DNA of 24,463 nt from Cyanobacteria bacterium UBA11153 (lineage in GTDB: Bacteria > Cyanobacteriota > Cyanobacteriia > Cyanobacteriales > Coleofasciculaceae): the NCBI GenBank assembly GCA_003511885.1, contig DOIX01000018.1:9258-33720 (forward strand), in the 5' to 3' direction. Positions 7,311 to 15,908 of the stretch are shown here, in pieces. Within the stretch, counting starts at the first letter, position 1, and every line of letters begins with the position of its first letter. The notes under the pieces are model-generated. The model was not told where the DNA came from, ran no database searches, and was given only the letters and a program-made list of their open reading frames with translations. The translations under genes were made by a program, and so were the position numbers.

Positions 7311-10136
7311 TTAGGCTTTGATGGCGGAAATTAAGCTCAAAATCTTTTCGTACTCGAAATTATCGATATTTTGCTGGATAGCATCGGCAATGGAATTATA
7401 CTGAGTGCGAATTTGAGAAATTGTACTATCCATCAAATCGAAATCAGCTTCAATAATCCCTTTTTCTAAGTTAGCAATCCATTCATTGGGGAGATTTGCG
7501 ATTGCGCCTACTGTCAGAACATTTTCTGACTCTAATTTTACATGTTCTTCGTAAATGTAACGGACTCCTAAATGCCGACTCATTGCGGCAAATAATTCAG
7601 CTTCACGAAATGGTTTACTAACACAATCATCAAATCCTGCCGACAAAACGGCTGCTTCCTCTTCTTGAAAAATATGAGCTGTCAGTGCTACAATTGCTGT
7701 GGCTTCGCCTGGGATTTTTGACCGAATTTGTTGGGTAGCTTCATAGCCATCCATGACGGGCATTCTTAAATCCATCCAAATTAGGTGTGGATGCCAATTA
7801 TGCCAAATTTCTATCGCTTCTAAGCCGTTGACTGCTTCTCGTACTTCAAAGCCCAAAGGTTGAAGTAAATTAACCAGTAATTTACGGTTTTCCCAGCAAT
7901 CTTCAACGATTAATAAACGATAAATAGGTTGTTCTAATTCAAGTCCAATAACGTGACTTAGAGGTGCAATTAATTCAACATCTGATGCTTGAGCTATAGT
8001 AGCTTTAATATTAAAGCTAAACAAAGATCCTCGATTTATTTCTGTACGGATTAGGGTGATATTTCCACCCATTAAACGAGCAAAAGATCTGCTAATTGGT
8101 AAACCCAATCCTGTTCCTTCTTGAAATACTCGATTACTTTTACTTTGGACAAATGGTTCAAATAAATCTTCTATATCTTCAGGATGAATTCCGCAACCAG
8201 TATCTTCAATTTCAAAGTGAATGGTTGTTGGTTGTTGGTTTGTTTTTTCCTCCTCCCCACTCCCTACTCCTACCCGCAGCGTCACCATTCCACCTGGTTT
8301 AGTGAATTTGATGGCATTACCGATTAGGTTAATTAAAACTTGACGTAATTTTCGCTCATCTGTCTTAATGTATTGGGGTATTGCCTCAGAAATATCGCTG
8401 TTTAAACTTAAAGCTTTGCTATTGGCTTCAAGTTGAAACATTTGAGCAACACTATCTATTAATCGATGAAGATCGAATGATTTTTCATAGAGCTTCATTC
8501 GACCAGATTCAATTTTTGACATGTCGAGAACGTCGTTAATTAACTCTAGTAAATGTTCGCCACTGCTATTAATAGTGGCAAGATTTTGCCGCTGGGAGGG
8601 AGTAAGGGCTGAGTCGCGACGCATAATTTGGGCGAAGCCAAGAATAGCATTGAGAGGAGTTCGTAATTCGTGACTCATGGTAGCTAAAAAAGTACTTTTA
8701 GCTTGATTTGCCACTTCAGCCGCTTCTTTGGCATCCAAAAGTTCGGCTGTTCTCTGCTTAACTCTTTCTTCTAATTGTAGGGCTTGTTTTTGTAATTCAG
8801 CTTGAGATTCTTGAAGTTCCGCTGTTCGTTGTTCGACGCGATTTTCTAGTTCTTGATTAATCTGTTCTAGGGCGGTAAAAGAAGTGCGTAACTGTTGTGC
8901 CATTAGGTTAAATGAATTAGCTAGAGTTTGTAACTCTTTGGTTCCTTTGATGGGCACTTGTTGAGCGAGTTTGCCACTGCTGATATTTTTGGCTGCTTGA
9001 CTTAAATTGAGAATTGGTTGGCTAATCCAGCGGGAGGTAAAGACTCCCAGTAATGATGATAAAACTAATGCCACTAAACAGAGGATAATTGTGGTACGAC
9101 TATTAGCATTAATTTGTGCCATGAAGTCTGATTCTGGGACTACTACTACAATCAGCCAGTCTAGACCAAATTGATCGGAAAATGGTGTAATTTGACCCCG
9201 ATAATACTGACCTTCAATATCAAAATTAAACTGCGACTGTTCTTGAAGCCTGCTTAAGTCACTATAGGTCTGTTTTAAATAATTAGCTGTGCCACTAATT
9301 AATGGATCTTTGCTATTAATAGCAGCTAACCGCTGGGGTTTTTCTTCTATCTGAATAAATGGCGATTCTGATGCAGAGCTAGCTACTAACATACCATTTC
9401 TTTCTATGATAAAAGTCTGACCTTTACCCACTCCTAATGTACGGAGGAAGTCACCAATTTGCGACAAAGATAGATCCACAGCCGCAACTCCAAGAAGATT
9501 ACCTTTCTTATCGTACAGAGGTAATCCTTCTGTAATTGCCAGGGTGGAGAAGTCAAAATAAGCATAAATTTCACTCCACGCGGATTTACCCGTCTTAATT
9601 GGGGATGTGTACCAAGGTCTAATTCGCGGATCGTAGTTGGGAGTTTGCTTTAATAATTTGATAGGATTTCCTTGGGAGTCTAACTCATAGGTGGTGTAAA
9701 TATTATTAGTGGATTTGCCGGAAATTGTCAGTGTGAATTTACCATCATTTGAACGTTGAATACCAATAAATTCTCTTTCTTCAGTGCCAAAGGAAATGTA
9801 GGTTACAGTATTAAATACTTGAATCTGATTCCAAATTTGACGTTCCAGGCTGCGCGAATCTTGTAAGTTAAGTTGACCCAAACTAATCGCATTGGCATTA
9901 ATTTGATTAATTGTATCTGGTATTTCGGTGTAAGTACCCAGGGATTGAAAAATGCGATCGCTAACTTTTTCAATCAATTGATTGGCTAAATCGTTAACCG
10001 CTTTTTGTCCATTTCTAAAGGAAAGATATCCAACTAAACTAACTGCACCCGTAATTTGTAAGACAAAGGAGATAACGAGAACTCTTCCTAGTGGTAAACG
10101 ATTAGCCAATCTCGCTATCTGAGAAAAATATGACAT
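7311..10136 (-). CDS. Membrane hybrid histidine kinase with dCache sensor (first gene of the signalling operon)
   Basis: 941 residues with the same plan as its neighbour. Membrane helices lie at about 19-38 and 347-366. The dCache sensor carries [14 protein letters not shown] (167-180) and W187-S-E-I-Y. HAMP is followed by a longer coiled coil (about 420-475). HisKA has H489 ([12 protein letters not shown]); ATPase motifs are DTGCGI and [10 protein letters not shown]. The receiver has ED at 745-746 and phosphoacceptor D789. A helical tail of about 60 residues ([13 protein letters not shown] ... [10 protein letters not shown]) matches that of the paralogue. A gagggaa stretch lies 8-14 bases before the ATG and can serve as ribosome binding site. 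The 276-bp AT-rich gap to the divergent polA must hold the operon promoter, though I cannot name one with confidence. All catalytic residues are present. Confidence 0.93.
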   Translation of the reverse strand: MSYFSQIARLANRLPLGRVLVISFVLQITGAVSLVGYLSFRNGQKAVNDLANQLIEKVSDRIFQSLGTYTEIPDTINQINANAISLGQLNLQDSRSLERQIWNQIQVFNTVTYISFGTEEREFIGIQRSNDGKFTLTISGKSTNNIYTTYELDSQGNPIKLLKQTPNYDPRIRPWYTSPIKTGKSAWSEIYAYFDFSTLAITEGLPLYDKKGNLLGVAAVDLSLSQIGDFLRTLGVGKGQTFIIERNGMLVASSASESPFIQIEEKPQRLAAINSKDPLISGTANYLKQTYSDLSRLQEQSQFNFDIEGQYYRGQITPFSDQFGLDWLIVVVVPESDFMAQINANSRTTIILCLVALVLSSLLGVFTSRWISQPILNLSQAAKNISSGKLAQQVPIKGTKELQTLANSFNLMAQQLRTSFTALEQINQELENRVEQRTAELQESQAELQKQALQLEERVKQRTAELLDAKEAAEVANQAKSTFLATMSHELRTPLNAILGFAQIMRRDSALTPSQRQNLATINSSGEHLLELINDVLDMSKIESGRMKLYEKSFDLHRLIDSVAQMFQLEANSKALSLNSDISEAIPQYIKTDERKLRQVLINLIGNAIKFTKPGGMVTLRVGVGSGEEEKTNQQPTTIHFEIEDTGCGIHPEDIEDLFEPFVQSKSNRVFQEGTGLGLPISRSFARLMGGNITLIRTEINRGSLFSFNIKATIAQASDVELIAPLSHVIGLELEQPIYRLLIVEDCWENRKLLVNLLQPLGFEVREAVNGLEAIEIWHNWHPHLIWMDLRMPVMDGYEATQQIRSKIPGEATAIVALTAHIFQEEEAAVLSAGFDDCVSKPFREAELFAAMSRHLGVRYIYEEHVKLESENVLTVGAIANLPNEWIANLEKGIIEADFDLMDSTISQIRTQYNSIADAIQQNIDNFEYEKILSLISAIKA

Positions 10137-10359
10137 AGAAACATTCCCTCTTTAGTAAGTCAAACTTCAATCAGTTAAGTAAATGAGAAAAAACCAAACT
10201 TTATTTCTATTAAAAATTTTGAATTTAAAATCATAATTTCATTCAGAATTCTCACTAATATAGCCAACGCTAAATCGATATCGATATAAATAACATCATG
10301 GACAGTTGACAGTTTACAATGTACAATAGACAAGAGAAAATTGATAGGAGGATAATCTG

Positions 10360-10401
10360 ATCAACTATCAACTATCAACTATCAACTATCAACTGTCAAC
10401 T
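10360..10401. repeat. Heptamer tandem repeat (atcaact/gtcaact) x6, upstream of polA
   Basis: Five atcaact units and one gtcaact unit end 11 bp before the polA start codon, where a ribosome binding site would normally lie. The same heptamer array flanks the other end of the signalling operon at 1112-1153. Single inverted units (agttgac) occur nearby at about 10306. The remaining gap (10137-10359) is AT-rich, with no gene that I can support. Confidence 0.9.
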
Positions 10402-10412
10402 GCTATATATCT

Positions 10413-13400
10413 ATGTCCGACTCCACTCATATCCCCAACCCTGCCACAGCTACCGATTCACCATCAGTAGTACACCCATTATTGATTTTAGTTGACGGTC
10501 ATTCTCTCGCGTTTCGTTCCTACTACGCCTTTGGCAAAAGTCGCAGTGGAGGATTGAAAACCACAACAGGAATTCCCACCAGTGTTTGTTTTGGCTTTAT
10601 CAAATCTCTTTTAGAAGTGATAGCTTCAGAGCAACCCCAAGCAATGGCAATTGCTTTCGATACAGATACACCCACATTTCGCCACACAGCCGATACTAAT
10701 TATAAAGCAAATCGATCGGAAACACCAGAAGACTTTATTCTCGATTTAGCTAATCTTCCAGAGTTGCTCTCCGGATTAGATTTACCAGCAATTACTGCTC
10801 CTGGTTATGAAGCAGACGATGTTTTGGCAACATTAGCTTATCGCGCTATTGCCGAGGGATATCGCGTGAAAATTTTAACAGGAGATCGCGATTTATTTCA
10901 ACTCGTTGATGACGAAAAGGGAATCAAAGTCCTCTATTTACATAAAGACTTCTTGCGGCGAGGTAGTGCTACCGGAGCCATGGAGTTTGGTAGAGAAGAA
11001 GTAAAAGAAAAATTAGGCGTTACACCAGAACAAGTTGTTGATTATAAAGCCTTGTGTGGAGATAAATCGGATAATATTCCTGGAGTGAAAGGGATTGGAG
11101 AAAAAACGGCTGTTCAATTACTGAAAGAATACGGATCCCTGGCAGGAATTTATGGCTCTTTAGATAAAATAAAAGGCGCAAATCAGAAAAAACTAGTAGC
11201 CGGAAAACAAGATGCAGAACATTCTCAATACCTAGCACAATTAAGATTTGATACCCCGATACAAATTGACCTCAATGATGCCAAACTACAGGGATTTGAT
11301 ACCCAAATACTCAAACCCATTTTACAAAAACTAGAATTCCACTCATTTTTAACTAAAATCGACCAACTCCAACAGAAATTTGGCGGAAAAAATCCTACTT
11401 ATACACAAATAGAATCAGAAACAACAGTTAGTTTCAGCACCATAGAAGAGAGCGGAAACCAAACTAATTCTCAATCTATTACCCCTCACCTCTCACCTCT
11501 TACCTCTTCAGACATCGAAGATGACGACACTTGGTTTTTCACTTCCGCCGATACCGAAGCATACCAACAGCAACTAGTACCAAAAAGTCAAATTAAACCC
11601 CAAATTATCGATACTCCAGAGAAACTAACCCAACTAATAAATCATCTCAAAACCTACACCAACCCCACAACTCCAGTCGCATGGGATACCGAAACCACAG
11701 ATTTGGAACCCAGAGACGCAGAATTAGTCGGAATTGGCTGTTGTTGGGGCAACGAAATCACTGATATTGCCTACATTCCCATCAGCCATACTAAAGGTAA
11801 TAACCTAGATAAAAATACCGCCTTAACAGAATTACGTCCAATTCTCGAAAATCCCCAATATCCCAAAGCCCTGCAAAATGCTAAATTCGATAGACTAGTC
11901 TTAAAATCCCAAAACATTCACCTAGCAGGCGTAGTTTTCGACACCATGCTAGCCAGCTACATCCTCAATCCCGATAACACTCATAACCTCAACGATTTAT
12001 GCGAACGTTATTTAACAGGAATTAAGTCTAAAAGTTACAAAGACTTGAACATTCCTAAAGGAAAAAATATTGCCGATCTTAATATTAACACAGTAGCCGA
12101 CTACTGCGGCATGGACGCTTACGCCACATTTAACCTAGTAGCCAAACTTCAAGCCGAATTAGCCAAAAGTCCCCAATTAGAAAAACTCCTATTAGAAGTA
12201 GAACAACCCCTAGAACCCGTACTAGCAGAAATGGAATATGTAGGAATTAGGATTGACAGTAACTACCTCAAACAACTCTCAAAATTAATTGAAAAAGACT
12301 TAGCAGAAATAGAAAAATTAACCCACCAAGTAGCCGGAGGTGAATTTAACCTAGGTTCCCCCAAACAACTGGGCGAATTACTATTTGACAAACTCAAACT
12401 AGACACCAAAAAAACCCGCAAAATCAAAACAGGCTACTCCACTGACCATGCTACCCTAGAAAAACTCCAAGGAGATCATCCCGTCATAGACGCAATTTTA
12501 GAACACCGCACCCTCTCCAAATTAAAATCTACATACATCGACGCACTCCCAGCCCTAGTACGTCAAGATACCCAAAGAATCCACACAGATTTCAACCAAA
12601 CCGCAACCAGCACCGGGCGCTTATCCTCCTCCAATCCCAACCTCCAAAATATCCCCATCCGTACCGCATTTTCTAGGCAAATTCGCCAAGCCTTTATCCC
12701 CGAAACCGGATGGTTATTAGTATCAGCAGACTACTCCCAAATTGAACTAAGAATACTAGCCCATTTAAGTCAAGAACCAGTCTTAGTAGAAACCTATCAA
12801 AAAAACGAAGACATCCACACAGTCACCGCCAGATTACTATTTGAAAAAACCGAAATCACCCCAGACGAAAGAAGACTAGGGAAAACCATTAACTTCGGCG
12901 TAATTTACGGAATGGGAGCGCAAAGATTTGCAAGAGAAGCCGGAGTATCCTCAGCGGAAGGCAAAATATTCATTGATAGACTAAAACAAAGATATCCCCT
13001 AGTATTCGCCTACTTAGAGCAAATGAAACGAAATGCGATCGCAAAAGGATACGTTGAAACCATTTTAGGCCGTCGCCGCTACTTTGAATTCAACAGCCAC
13101 ACCCTCCGCAAACACAAAGGCACTAACCCTAACAACATTAACCTAGACCAACTCAAACAACTAGATCAATACGACGCAGGCTTATTACGCGCCGCAGCCA
13201 ACGCACCCATTCAAGGTTCAAGTGCCGATATCATCAAAATAGCCATGCTCAAAATACATCAACTATTACAAAACTACCAATCCCGACTTCTCCTCCAAGT
13301 ACACGACGAACTAATATTTGAAATCCCCCCCACAGAATGGACAGAATTACAACTAAAAATCAAACAAACAATGGAATCAGCAGTCAAACTAACCGTCCCC

Positions 13401-13448
13401 TTAATCGTAGAAATTAATGCCGGATCAAACTGGATGGAAGCAAAATAA
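10413..13448 (+). CDS. polA: DNA polymerase I (5' nuclease, proof-reading exonuclease and polymerase)
   Basis: 1011 residues, longer than E. coli Pol I (928). The 5'-3' exonuclease/FEN domain covers about 22-315 (LVDGHSLAFRSYY, GYEADDVLAT, LTGDRDLFQLV, GDKSDNIPGVKGIG). A low-complexity linker (about 325-390) leads to a 3'-5' exonuclease that keeps its catalytic residues (D425 and E427 in WDTETTDLE, D493 in NAKFDR, Y564 and D568 in DYCGMDA), so proof-reading is likely active. The polymerase domain has motif A DYSQIELR (773-780), motif B RRLGKTINFGVIYG (820-833) and motif C VHDE (963-966). About 20 extra residues (about 893-915, HTLRKHKGTNPNN...) sit in the fingers before APIQGSSADI. No clear Shine-Dalgarno precedes the ATG; a heptamer array occupies that region. 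Confidence 0.97.
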   Translation: MSDSTHIPNPATATDSPSVVHPLLILVDGHSLAFRSYYAFGKSRSGGLKTTTGIPTSVCFGFIKSLLEVIASEQPQAMAIAFDTDTPTFRHTADTNYKANRSETPEDFILDLANLPELLSGLDLPAITAPGYEADDVLATLAYRAIAEGYRVKILTGDRDLFQLVDDEKGIKVLYLHKDFLRRGSATGAMEFGREEVKEKLGVTPEQVVDYKALCGDKSDNIPGVKGIGEKTAVQLLKEYGSLAGIYGSLDKIKGANQKKLVAGKQDAEHSQYLAQLRFDTPIQIDLNDAKLQGFDTQILKPILQKLEFHSFLTKIDQLQQKFGGKNPTYTQIESETTVSFSTIEESGNQTNSQSITPHLSPLTSSDIEDDDTWFFTSADTEAYQQQLVPKSQIKPQIIDTPEKLTQLINHLKTYTNPTTPVAWDTETTDLEPRDAELVGIGCCWGNEITDIAYIPISHTKGNNLDKNTALTELRPILENPQYPKALQNAKFDRLVLKSQNIHLAGVVFDTMLASYILNPDNTHNLNDLCERYLTGIKSKSYKDLNIPKGKNIADLNINTVADYCGMDAYATFNLVAKLQAELAKSPQLEKLLLEVEQPLEPVLAEMEYVGIRIDSNYLKQLSKLIEKDLAEIEKLTHQVAGGEFNLGSPKQLGELLFDKLKLDTKKTRKIKTGYSTDHATLEKLQGDHPVIDAILEHRTLSKLKSTYIDALPALVRQDTQRIHTDFNQTATSTGRLSSSNPNLQNIPIRTAFSRQIRQAFIPETGWLLVSADYSQIELRILAHLSQEPVLVETYQKNEDIHTVTARLLFEKTEITPDERRLGKTINFGVIYGMGAQRFAREAGVSSAEGKIFIDRLKQRYPLVFAYLEQMKRNAIAKGYVETILGRRRYFEFNSHTLRKHKGTNPNNINLDQLKQLDQYDAGLLRAAANAPIQGSSADIIKIAMLKIHQLLQNYQSRLLLQVHDELIFEIPPTEWTELQLKIKQTMESAVKLTVPLIVEINAGSNWMEAK
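11485..11505 (+). repeat. Heptamer repeat inside polA (ctcacct x2, cttacct)
   Basis: Three 7-bp units form 21 bp, a multiple of three, and encode the SPLTSS part of the linker between the 5' nuclease and the proof-reading domain. The unit differs from the intergenic heptamers. Confidence 0.6.
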
Positions 13449-13462
13449 CAACCTTTACGCTC

Positions 13463-13705
13463 TTGGGGTTAAAACGGCTCTCCAGTAGCAGCAGAATTAC
13501 CTACGAGGAGTGGGTGCGGCTGTTTAAACAGATAGGGGCGATCGTTACTTACCATCGGGGTGGTAAAATTATGGTGTTAGATTGGGATAAATTAATTGCG
13601 ATCGCCCAAGGTGAATATAATAGACATCTCCAAAATATAATTTCGAGATATTTTATCTATGTATGGGTGAAGTATTTGGGCGACAATTTATGTCGAAAAC
13701 CCTAG
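13463..13705 (+). CDS. Small hypothetical protein with a repeat-derived C-terminus
   Basis: An 80-residue frame starting at TTG 13463, 14 bp after polA; GTG at 13514 is another possible start. The middle part (TYEEWVRLFKQIGAIVTYHR, then GGKIMVLDWDKLIAIAQGEY) reads like real protein, with balanced composition and a HIP1 site, but I do not recognise the family. From codon 53-54 onward (RHLQN...) the frame runs into the palindromic element at 13621-13785, and the stop lies in its hairpin. The native gene has therefore probably lost its own 3' end. It could be co-transcribed with polA. Function unknown; it may be a truncated remnant. Confidence 0.45.
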   Translation: MGLKRLSSSSRITYEEWVRLFKQIGAIVTYHRGGKIMVLDWDKLIAIAQGEYNRHLQNIISRYFIYVWVKYLGDNLCRKP

Positions 13706-13785
13706 ATATACAGTCCAAATGCTTCACCCTCCCCCTGGATCTCTAAACACACTCTAGGCGATAATTTATTTGTTGGATAAGTCTA
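13621..13785. mobile_element. MITE-like palindromic element, copy 2 (with both ends)
   Basis: Left end tagacatctccaa (13621-13633) and right end ttggataagtcta (13773-13785) form imperfect terminal inverted repeats. Inside is the palindrome gggtgaagtattt (13665-13677) facing aaatgcttcaccc (13717-13729). The left 43 bp (13621-13663), reverse complemented, match the right end of copy 3 (14798-14840) at 38 of 43 positions. It is about 165 bp long and non-coding except for the ORF it interrupts. Confidence 0.75.
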
Positions 13786-13799
13786 ATGTTTGAATATCC

Positions 13800-14408
13800 C
13801 TATTTCTGCACCAATGGTGAGGGATTTCCCCAATTTTCGCTAAAGACAAATTGAGGCAGCGGCTTCCTTTGCCTTGGGATCGAATCCCGTTCCTTCATAG
13901 CATCTGGGAGTGCGATGGCATTTCCATGATAACCAATTGCCATACCTGTCCAAGCCTCGAAACCATCGGGTATATTAAAGAGATCTCGTGCTTTGTCAGG
14001 CAGAATACCGCCCATCTGATGGACATAAATTCCTCTCGCCATTGCTTCCACAACAAGATTGGCACTGGCAAGCCCCAAATCGTGAATTGCGCATCGATTA
14101 TCCTGGTTATTATGAGTAAATTTCAGCTTGACAATACCTAAAGCAATCGCTGGCGCATTTTTTGCCCATATTTGATTGGCATCAACGAGACATGAGAGGA
14201 GTTTTGCAAACTGTTTGGGGTTATCTTTGGTAGCAATAATATAACTCCAAGGTTGCTCGTTATAAGAAGATGCTGCCCATCGCGCCGCCTCAAATAAAGA
14301 ACAAAGATCCGCTTCTGAAACCGGACGATCCTCGAATTCGTAAGGACTCCAACGTTGTGCTAATAATTCATGTATGGGATAATCAGTTGATGCTATCTTC
14401 TCAGACAT
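13800..14408 (-). CDS. Nitroreductase family protein
   Basis: 202 residues, the usual length for a single-domain FMN-dependent nitroreductase-fold oxidoreductase. Visible family features are the N-terminal RWSPYEFEDRPVSEADL (the R-S.R.F motif region that binds the FMN phosphate), the ARWAASSYNEQPWSYI segment that packs on the flavin, AIHDLGLASANLVVEAMARGI, and GMAIGYHG near the C-terminus. It probably reduces nitroaromatics, quinones or an enal-type substrate with NAD(P)H in the cytosol; the substrate cannot be read from sequence. AGGAG lies 6 bp before the ATG (ataggagcaattATG), which fixes the start. It stands alone, converging on polA. Confidence 0.9.
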   Translation of the reverse strand: MSEKIASTDYPIHELLAQRWSPYEFEDRPVSEADLCSLFEAARWAASSYNEQPWSYIIATKDNPKQFAKLLSCLVDANQIWAKNAPAIALGIVKLKFTHNNQDNRCAIHDLGLASANLVVEAMARGIYVHQMGGILPDKARDLFNIPDGFEAWTGMAIGYHGNAIALPDAMKERDSIPRQRKPLPQFVFSENWGNPSPLVQK

Positions 14409-14474
14409 AATTGCTCCTATTATATTTGCCTGGGAACATTATAAATCATTAGAGTAAAATTTTATCATCCACAT

Positions 14475-14603
14475 TCACTCATTCTCAGCAATCCATTGCT
14501 CGATTTCAATTTCAGCTAGTAGTCTTTCTGTTTCTGCTAATAGTTGTTGGGCACGAAGCAGCATTTCTCCATCATTCGCTTTGAGTAGGAATGAAATTCT
14601 TCT
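14475..14603 (-). pseudogene. Short gene remnant (C-terminal fragment)
   Basis: A 42-codon open stretch without a normal start ends in LLAETERLLAEIEIEQWIAE, a charged helical C-terminus. Just upstream in another frame, NAMINIVR then a TAG and AREEFHSYS also reads like protein, so a frameshift plus a nonsense mutation may have broken one small gene. I do not recognise the family. The only ATG in frame would give 29 residues. Confidence 0.3.
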
Positions 14604-14730
14604 CTAGCCTATCTGACAATGTTAATCATAGCGTTTTTATCTGAATCGCCCCTAGAGTACCGATTCAGTAATCCGTGGGTATTTGGAGAAATTGGATTAG
14701 GGTTTCATTGATCGCCCGATATCGTGAAAA

Positions 14731-14840
14731 GGGTGAAGCATTCTGGTACAATATCTATGGTTTTCAGCGATCATTGATCGCCCGAATGCTTCACCCCTAC
14801 ATAGATAAGATATCTTGAGATTATTTGTTGGAGATGTCTA
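14731..14840. mobile_element. MITE-like palindromic element, copy 3
   Basis: A perfect 13-bp inverted repeat, gggtgaagcattc (14731-14743) and gaatgcttcaccc (14784-14796), is followed by a 43-bp arm ending in ttggagatgtcta (14828-14840) that matches the inverted left end of copy 2. A direct repeat of cattgatcgcccga (14706-14719 and 14772-14785) overlaps the hairpin. The left terminal repeat is missing. Confidence 0.7.
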
Positions 14841-14861
14841 ATGATAAATTAATTTTTCCTC

Positions 14862-15434
14862 TTATCCCAGTGCTTCTAAATTACCCCACTCTTTCTCTAT
14901 TTTATCGATATCTTGATTTGCGCCGAGTTGGGTGAAGAGTTGGTGGGAAGTTTCGTAGTGTTGTTGGGCGAGATTGATGTTACCGCGTTGGCGATAGAGT
15001 CTGGCTAAATCCCAGTAAATTTGTGCCGCAAGGTATGTATCGCCAATTTCTTGGGCTATTTCTAAACCACGCTGAGAATAAACTTCGGCTAATTCTAGAT
15101 TGCCACGATCGAGTTCATTTTCGCCTAATACTCCCCAAGATGAAGCCATACCCGCGCGATCGCCTAATTCTGATCTCAATTGTAAGGATTGTCGATATAA
15201 TCTTTCCGCTTCATCCCAATTACCGCGATTTCGTTGGATTTCGCCTAATACTCCCCAAGATGAAGCCATACCTTTGCGATCGCCTAATTCTGATCTCAAT
15301 TGTAAGGATTGTCGATATAATCTTTCCGCTTCATCCCAATTACCGATAGATTCATAAATGTCACCTATCCATCGGCTCTCTTTCAAGTCGAGTGATAAGG
15401 AGGAGTTATAATTGATAAAAAGCTTATAGGGCAA
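14862..15434 (-). CDS. TPR-repeat protein, probably the C-terminal part of a broken gene
   Basis: 190 residues from a TTG start, carrying about four 40-residue tetratricopeptide repeats of the Kinesin-light-chain/cyanobacterial type (GNWDEAERLYRQSLQLRSEL; RGNLELAEVYSQRGLEIAQ; RGNINLAQQHYETSHQLF). TPRs are protein-binding scaffolds. No good ribosome binding site precedes the TTG, and the frame is open upstream to about 15466, overlapping the fragment at 15440-15778. An 11-bp-spaced duplication of tcagtaat (15454-15461 and 15465-15472) lies exactly at the frame switch. Removing 11 bp would join both frames, so this is best read as the 3' part of one damaged gene rather than an independent one. 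Confidence 0.6.
   Translation of the reverse strand: MPYKLFINYNSSLSLDLKESRWIGDIYESIGNWDEAERLYRQSLQLRSELGDRKGMASSWGVLGEIQRNRGNWDEAERLYRQSLQLRSELGDRAGMASSWGVLGENELDRGNLELAEVYSQRGLEIAQEIGDTYLAAQIYWDLARLYRQRGNINLAQQHYETSHQLFTQLGANQDIDKIEKEWGNLEALG
15121..15345 (-). repeat. Near-identical tandem 120-bp repeat within the TPR gene
   Basis: 15121-15225 and 15241-15345 differ at only 3 of 105 positions. The identity reaches synonymous sites, so the unit duplicated recently or is kept alike by conversion. Confidence 0.9.
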
Positions 15435-15439
15435 GACTT

Positions 15440-15778
15440 TCAGTTCAATATTTTCAGTAATCTATCAGTAATATAGGGGTTTTCCACTCTAAGTGCAAGA
15501 GAGCCCCTATCTAATTTACCCTCAGATTGTTCTGCTAAGAGATTTTGTAAACTATCTTTTAGACTCGGCATAATCCGATCCACCTTAACTCGGTAGCAGT
15601 TAACCCCTCGCCCTTGCAATTCCAACTCGTAGGTTTTAATTACCTCATCTCGATAGAAAGGATTATCGCTAATCGCCACCAGAATATTCAGTTTTCCAAA
15701 ACTAGCCTGAATCGACAAAATCAGCTTCCGCAGGTTACGTTTATTTTCCTTTTCCGTATCGATAGCTGCATTTGTCAT
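15440..15778 (-). pseudogene. N-terminal fragment of a cyanobacterial TPR/ATPase-type protein
   Basis: About 112 residues from the ATG at 15778 (MTNAAIDTEKENKRNLRKLI...). A longer frame up to 15886 exists, but its first 36 residues (NPPDAGGRNLSPSPFRGGLG...) are encoded by the MITE at 15787-15905, so I reject that start. The segment RKLILSIQASFGKLNILVA, with YELELQGRGVNCYRVKVD further on, resembles from memory the N-terminus of large cyanobacterial proteins that have an ATPase domain followed by TPRs. Here no Walker A follows; the frame ends after 112 residues and the TPRs resume in another frame. The gene therefore looks internally deleted and frameshifted. Confidence 0.5.
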
Positions 15779-15786
15779 AAGATTAT

Positions 15787-15905
15787 ACCTCTTGCATAAA
15801 TCCGACAAACTCCTCCCCAGCCCTCCCCGAAACGGAGAGGGAGAAAGATTTCTTCCCCCTGCATCGGGGGGATTGAGGGGGGTCAATTTGACTTTTGCAA
15901 GAGGT
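15787..15905. mobile_element. 119-bp MITE with acctcttgca / tgcaagaggt ends
   Basis: Perfect 10-bp terminal inverted repeats, acctcttgca (15787-15796) and tgcaagaggt (15896-15905), enclose a GC-rich core with small palindromes (ccctccccgaaacggagaggg; ccccctgcatcgggggg region). No transposase. It sits 8 bp upstream of the ATG at 15778 and directly after the stop of the 28-codon ORF at 15909-15995. Confidence 0.75.
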
Positions 15906-15908
15906 CTA

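Noticed and set aside
15023..15357. Plus-strand ORFs across the TPR region
   Set aside because: They mirror the 120-bp repeats of the minus-strand TPR gene and have no independent support.
15779..15886. N-terminal extension of the fragment at 15440-15778
   Set aside because: Encoded by the MITE, rich in proline and glycine and of no family pattern; the ATG at 15778 is preferred.
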